A stretch of DNA of 64,000 bases. Source: Aphrophora alni (Eukaryota; Arthropoda; Insecta; Hemiptera; Aphrophoridae). The position numbers were made by a program, and so were the translations under genes. Of the stretch, positions 58,936 through 64,000 are shown piece after piece; position 1 is the first letter of the stretch; every line of letters begins with the position of its first letter. A model generated the notes under the pieces. That model worked only from the letters and a program-made list of their open reading frames with translations. It ran no database searches and was not told where the DNA came from. The stretch lies in the NCBI GenBank assembly GCA_963513935.1, contig OY740777.1, positions 14,123,092 to 14,187,091 on the forward strand, read 5' to 3'.

Positions 58936-61690
58936 GGTTTTTATGTGGAAATTGGAGTGGTTAATTAATTATTGTTTTTTGAACTCCACAAGTTTTGTTT
59001 AATATTTTAAAGTAATTATTTTATACTTGATTGGAGCATACTTGTTGACAACTTGAGTTTCAGTTTATGGTTAATAGTAGTGTTAATGTAGTAGTGGTTA
59101 ATAGTAGGTTAATAGTAGTGTTCTTATAAAAACAATAACTTTGTAAATTCAGAAGTAAATATAACATGTATTGTGAGTGAGGAAAATAAATTAACTTCAT
59201 CCGTTCACTATTTTAGTGTGGTGTCTTCTAGAGGACATTATGATGTATTTTATATTTTGATCTAAGTAAAAATTTCTTTTATATTGTTTAAAAAAATTTG
59301 TGAACAAGAATTAAATTTGTTAAAATAATTAGATATTTTACAATATTCTAATTTCATATACGTCTGTTTACTTATTGGTATTGAACACAAAAATAGCTAA
59401 AGTACAGATATATTTATATTTGTTAAAAATATAGAAATGATTTGGGATTTACTTTTATTAATACCTGCTATTGCATGTATAACAGTCTTGATTTCTGAAG
59501 TCTGTATTGTTCAATTGAAATTTGTAAACAAAGCTTTGCGTTATTTTGTTATAGACTTTCTAAAATAAAATCTATGGACATAAATGTAAGAATTTAGAAA
59601 TTTGTGGTTAAGAAATTCATACCATTTTCACAAAACTCTTTTGTGGTGTAGATTTTTGAATTATGGCCTCAAAAGTTTTTTTTTAACGAATTGTGGTTTT
59701 AGGAAATTTTACAGCCCGGATAGTTAAAACTATTTTCATTACTATCATTCTTGAATTCATCATTATGAATTCCAAATTAGAAATATATTTCTAATCATGT
59801 GATTTTTACACTGGTTTAAATGTGTGTTGCACATCTTTTATTGGTTAACATTAGTTAAATATATGTACTTTAGAATTTTAGTACAATGATGGTAGAAATA
59901 TAATTATACTATTTTCAATGAGCATGCATGCCTTCTTATAAATTTGTTTAAAAATGGCAACAAATGTTCAATTTAAAAACAAATGATGTGTTGATATTAA
60001 TGATGAGTTTTTTGTTTTTGAGATAATAATACGATTCAGTAACTAGTTTTAAAGATACGTTTTTAAAGTAAGGTCCATATTTAAATTACCTCCGACTGTG
60101 GCAATGAAGTGGTATTTACTCGTATAGAATGTGTTTTATTATGATGTAATAATCAGATGTTGACCATTATGGCAGCATTTAATACCCGGTTGTTGTCATC
60201 TAGGAATGATTTAAAATGGTGCTACGATAAATAATTAAGACAACTGTGTGGTTCATATTGTGATAAGTTTTTTGTTAAAAAACAATATTGCTGCTGAAAT
60301 TGATAGGTTACTTGTTGATGTTTATGTTATGGGTCAGCTATTATAAGTGATAGTCAATTTAATTAACTGTGTCATTTGTTTAGAAAAGGATGAACGAATG
60401 TCGTAGAAGTAGCCCAACAAATGGTTTAGTTGAACAAATAAGTTAAAACAGCGATTTACAGTTTCAGAATTGTTATTTCATTTTTCTAATTTTTACAATC
60501 AGTTATTTACTATAAACCTTATTAAAAAAAACTGTGTGACAAATAGTTTCCAAAATGACACAGAAACAGAAATGTGTGACTGCAGTTTGAACATTTCTAC
60601 AAAGGAAGGGATGTGTTCTTCCAATGTAAAAAATTCGTCACTGGAGATAAAATTCTGAGTCAAAACTGCAGTTAATTGAAAAACCTTTATCATCTCCTAA
60701 TATTTAAACAATCATTTTCTGCTTCAAAATCATCACGACTGTTTTTTGGAATAAGAAAATCTTATCAATAGATTTTATGTAAGTGAAATCAAATGCTGAG
60801 GTGTATTGTGAAATCTTCCGGAAACCATAAAAATCTTAACGAGCCATAAAAACAAAAGTAATAGCTTGTTATGAAATGTTTTTGCACAATAATGCTCAAC
60901 ATAACAAATAAAATTGTTGGAAATATTTGACTGTGGAGTTTTTGACAGCCCGCCCTCTAGCTCTGTTCTCAATCTAAGTTATTACCACTCATTTCTGTAT
61001 TTAAAGAAATGGTTTTGGAGCCATTTGAAATCAACAACAAACTGAAGTTCAGCGTTACTAACTAGTTCAAGAAACTAGTGGTGAACTTTTATGAAGATGA
61101 AATAAGAAAACTGTCGAAATAATATAAATATGCATGATTGTTAAAAAATTAAGAATATATGTAGATTTTTTGGTTATAAAAATAATTATTTTTATCTTTT
61201 AATGTGGTCTTTTTATTTCCAAACAGAGACCCTATAGATTTCAAATTTTAATTAAACTTAACTACCTCTTGTTTTTATTGAGAAGCCTAACACAATTTTA
61301 TCACTAGTTAATGACCATCATAATTAAAAATTTTAATTTTAAAATTGCATCACCAGTTAATAAAGCAACGTCTTGCTTTATTTCAAACTTGATTTGTGTT
61401 AAAAAAGAATGATTTCTTTACTGTAATTACACCGGAACGTTTTATAAACAAGAGTTCAAAATTTGTATATTTAAGTCCACCAATGTCAGTTTAATTAATT
61501 TACTTTTTAATGTAATAAAAATAATATAAATATATACCTAATTTTTATATACATACCAAGTATTTAAGTAATCTGAAATGTTGTTTTACTGTTTTGTAAA
61601 AAAGCATATTTTATATGGCTATAATTGTCATATGATTTTTAAGATCATTTTCTAAAAGTGTAAGTCTGATAGTATTGTTTGTGGAAAGGA
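58936..61690. other. Intergenic, no gene seen
   Basis: AT-rich. A short GTTAATAGTAG repeat lies near 59068-59120. No gene or RNA recognised. Confidence 0.5.
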
Positions 61691-61754
61691 TAAGGTGACA
61701 CAGAGCGGGGTACTGTTACCCTGTTGGGTCTGTTCGGGGGTGAGGTGGCACGAG

Positions 61755-61827
61755 ATGAGCAGAATGGCAGCAGCTCGGGCGGCACCTGCTCTGGATGCTG
61801 GCACTAAGACACCTCGGCTGCCTCTCT
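61755..61827 (+). CDS. Possible first coding exon of a gene continuing beyond the window
   Basis: A GC- and CpG-rich block at about 61690-61905 stands out sharply from AT-rich surroundings. Inside it, ATG at 61755 (second ATG at 61764) opens MSRMAAARAAPALDAGTKTP and reaches CTCTCT before GTGAGTATG, a near-ideal donor, leaving phase 1. This is what a first exon with its promoter often looks like in an AT-rich insect genome. I do not recognise the protein, and no downstream exon could be identified before 64000. The minus strand is also open here, so the strand is not certain. Confidence 0.35.
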
Positions 61828-62059
61828 GTGAGTATGTAGCGACTCCGCTCCTCTCACTTGACGCTCTCGATGCAGACCGTATGTTGTGCACTGTTAGAGG
61901 AATCCCTGGAAAAATTGGGCATTTCTAAAAGGATAATAATTAGATTAGAAAATGAGAAATTATAAGCTAATACAGATTACAACATTTGTGTTATCATAAA
62001 ATTTAACCAAATATTATCAAACCAAACGTTACAGTGTGAAATATAATGTCACTCTTTAT

Positions 62060-62410
62060 CTTATAGTGATTCGAGCTGGAGTGGTTCACAGACTGGTTTA
62101 AAACAAATAGGGATACAGAGGCTACCCTCTGAGGAGCCAAATTTGCGTAGGTATGTGTCCTAACAATGGGAATGTATCGAACTGTGTTTTAGCCAGAAAT
62201 TACAACGTTAATGTGTTCAATAAAATTTGTGACTTGGATACAAAGATAAGGTATATGTATGTATAAACGTAGTCAAGCAGTTTTGAAAACCCTGGATTTT
62301 AATGCATTCAGGTCAATGTTAGTTTGGGATTGTTTTAGATTCACATCTTGGTTGAGGTGCTTAATCCTTGGACATCTTGGGAAAATAGGAAACTGGACAA
62401 CAGTTTTACA
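62060..62410 (+). pseudogene. LINE RNase H-domain relic (Jockey/R1-like)
   Basis: Plus-strand frames give a WFTDWFKTNRDTE-like RNase H start near 62084, a VFNKICDLDTKIRYMYV stretch, then SQAVLKTLDFNAFRSMLVWD near 62270, matching SDSQAVLKALxSxxIRSxLVWDC of LINE RNase H. Frameshifts separate these parts. It is similar to the relic at 26100-26860. Confidence 0.78.
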
Positions 62411-63498
62411 TGTAAAATGTAATATTGGCACTATTTTACTTGAATGATATTTTTCAAAAATAGCATTAGTTTTCAAACATTTTGTCATTTTACTTCAAAA
62501 TAATTGTTCAAAAAGCCTACCATGAGTCATTGAAAATATTCCTACAAACTACTGGTAGCTTGCATTGATAGTTAAGCACCTGCTTCCTAACCTAAATAAA
62601 TTGTAAATAATTTCACAATTCATTTTTTTACTTTGGTAGTTCCTTAGATATTTGACCCTCAAATGTGTATGAGGAAAATTGTTGTTTTTTCAGTATTTTG
62701 TGATCTACACTGATTGGTAAAGCATTTTTTAGGAAAATTTGCTTAGTCACCCTTAGTCTAGATGTAGTCCAGGTACATCTAAAGACAGTGAAATTTTTGA
62801 TCTGAATATGAAAGTTTCCAGTAATATTCATTGTTATCATATTCACATCAACACATAAAATTGTTTCTCACCTTCTCATACATCCAACAACTGATTTCCT
62901 TGTTTCTTATCCATTTTAGTTATATTTTCTGTGGTTTAAAATAAATTATAAATCACTAAATACATACACAAAATTCTTTAAAAATAGTTAAACACACAAA
63001 GAAACTTCAGTAGTTGCAAAGTTAGAATATATCTCATATGTGGCAGGAAGGAGTAGTAATGATTCTAGTTCCGTCTCGATATTCTTAATCACCTCAACTC
63101 CCCTTCTGGTTTCACAATGGGCTGCATTGACTATCAACAATCACTACAACATTGCTCATAGTGGTTTCAGTAAGAAAACTGTTGAAGAATTTCCTTCAAT
63201 TCCTGCTAGATTCAAAATGGCAGGGGAGAAAATGTAAAAAGTGACAGTTTCTTTCTCATAACTTGATTAAAGACGGATTTATTATGTTCCCTTCCTTAAA
63301 CAGCCGAGTTATACATTAGAAAGTTCAATTTTTTACTTTTAAATTTGAATATTATTATTTTGATCAAATAGTGTTTATATAAATCAAGTTCGTATTAAAT
63401 ATAAAGTACAAATTTTATTGTTTAACATAGTTCACTTATTTTAAATGTAACAATAATGGAATTTCAGTAGGATGGTTATAACAGTAGTCCAAAATTAT
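62411..63498. other. Intergenic or intronic, no gene seen
   Basis: No convincing gene. A 65-codon plus-strand frame at 63040-63237 (MAGRSSNDSSSVSIFL...) has fairly even codon use but no recognisable motif and no clear splice sites. Confidence 0.4.
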
Positions 63499-64000
63499 AC
63501 AGGGTGTTTCAAAAAGGATGTTAAACTTTAAAAGAATTTAGAAATTTATTCAAATAACTTACATAATTCGTTGAGATGTGATTTTAAAGCAAAACGTAGA
63601 TTTTTCATTCAACAATCATTTTGGTTAATGTGACCACCATTTGTGATATGACAGACATTCCACATGAAGTAATTTCTTGTCCAACATGAGCTAGTATATT
63701 AGGTGTCACTTCTGCAGCTATGACATAAATTTAATATCTCAGCTCAGGAGATTGGGAGGTTAGGGTGGAATAAACACTTGATCTTTAATGAAACCCCATA
63801 AGGAAAACTCGAGAGGAATCAAATCTTTGTCATCTTTTTTTAACTGTGGAATGAGAAAATTTTTGTGCTTATCCAGATATGTGATACCACTTATGGTTTT
63901 TTCTATGAAAAATAACGGCCTATACACTTTAAATTTTCAGAGGGCACACAAAACATTCGTTTTTAGATTATTGTGAACTTGCTTCAAAGATGCTTATTGA
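63499..64000 (-). pseudogene. Mariner-type transposon relic, cut by the window edge
   Basis: TACAGGGTGTTTCAAAAAGG at 63499-63518 looks like a mariner terminal repeat next to a TA. The minus strand then encodes, toward the right edge, LEFSLWGFIKDQVFIPP near 63800-63750 (the DxFLWGxxKDxVF motif) and FSIEKTISGITYLDKHKNF then LIPQL near 63900-63850 (the FFFEETVTGxxYLxMLxxFLxPQL motif). A deletion between them removed the DDE core. The 5' part lies beyond 64000. Confidence 0.8.

Noticed and set aside
63040..63237. 65-codon frame MAGRSSNDSSSVSIFL... as a possible exon.
   Set aside because: No clear splice sites, no recognisable motif, and it sits between two transposon relics.

Overview
The window is AT-rich nuclear DNA from an arthropod, most likely an insect. 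The evidence is spliced genes with GT-AG introns, a cytosolic Hsc70 ending in EEVD, and a dense load of Tc1/mariner, pogo, piggyBac-like, Harbinger-like and Jockey/RTE-type relics. The sequence alone does not fix the order or species. Only two genes are clear, and two more are tentative. Most of the 64 kb is intron, intergenic DNA or decayed mobile elements.

Layout. (1) 1-4480: intergenic DNA upstream of Hsc70, with a 688-bp pogo/Tigger-type element. (2) 4488-16081, plus strand: a complete Hsc70-type chaperone gene with four coding exons (662 aa deduced). Its 5' UTR is itself spliced. Intron 2 holds a ~3-kb tandem array of ~235-bp units with a 940-bp higher-order period. Intron 3 holds a 489-bp tandem duplication whose second copy was hit by a TTAA-flanked (piggyBac-like) element and by a TA-flanked pogo element; the first copy preserves both empty sites. 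(3) 16.1-35.8 kb: no gene recognised; a hairpin element, mariner-type relics, several LINE RNase H relics, and one LINE inserted inside another. (4) 35850-40231, minus strand: a probable two-exon gene for an unrecognised 120-aa hydrophilic protein; its large intron contains a dispersed repeat, a hairpin element, a mariner relic and a LINE fragment. (5) 41.7-42.4 kb: a PIF/Harbinger-like remnant. (6) 46854-47888, minus strand: an intronless 344-aa type II membrane glycosyltransferase with a DXD motif. (7) 48-64 kb: more hairpins and relics, plus a small GC-rich block near 61.75 kb that could be the first coding exon of a gene running off the window.

The most interesting signal is a set of five short inverted-repeat elements (near 17.6, 36.7, 49.0, 58.1 and 58.9 kb). 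Their arms differ, but each arm carries the same small architecture: a box like CTGANGA, one extra base, a short hairpin, GAAAC, a short palindrome, then C/T or A. In the best cases the flanks pair as a hammerhead stem I would. Four of the five are bounded by 9-12 bp direct repeats, and three of those can be checked against related uninterrupted copies inside this same window. They look like small retroposed elements carrying degenerate hammerhead-ribozyme-like motifs in inverted pairs, perhaps related to Penelope-like elements or retrozymes. That last step is inference.
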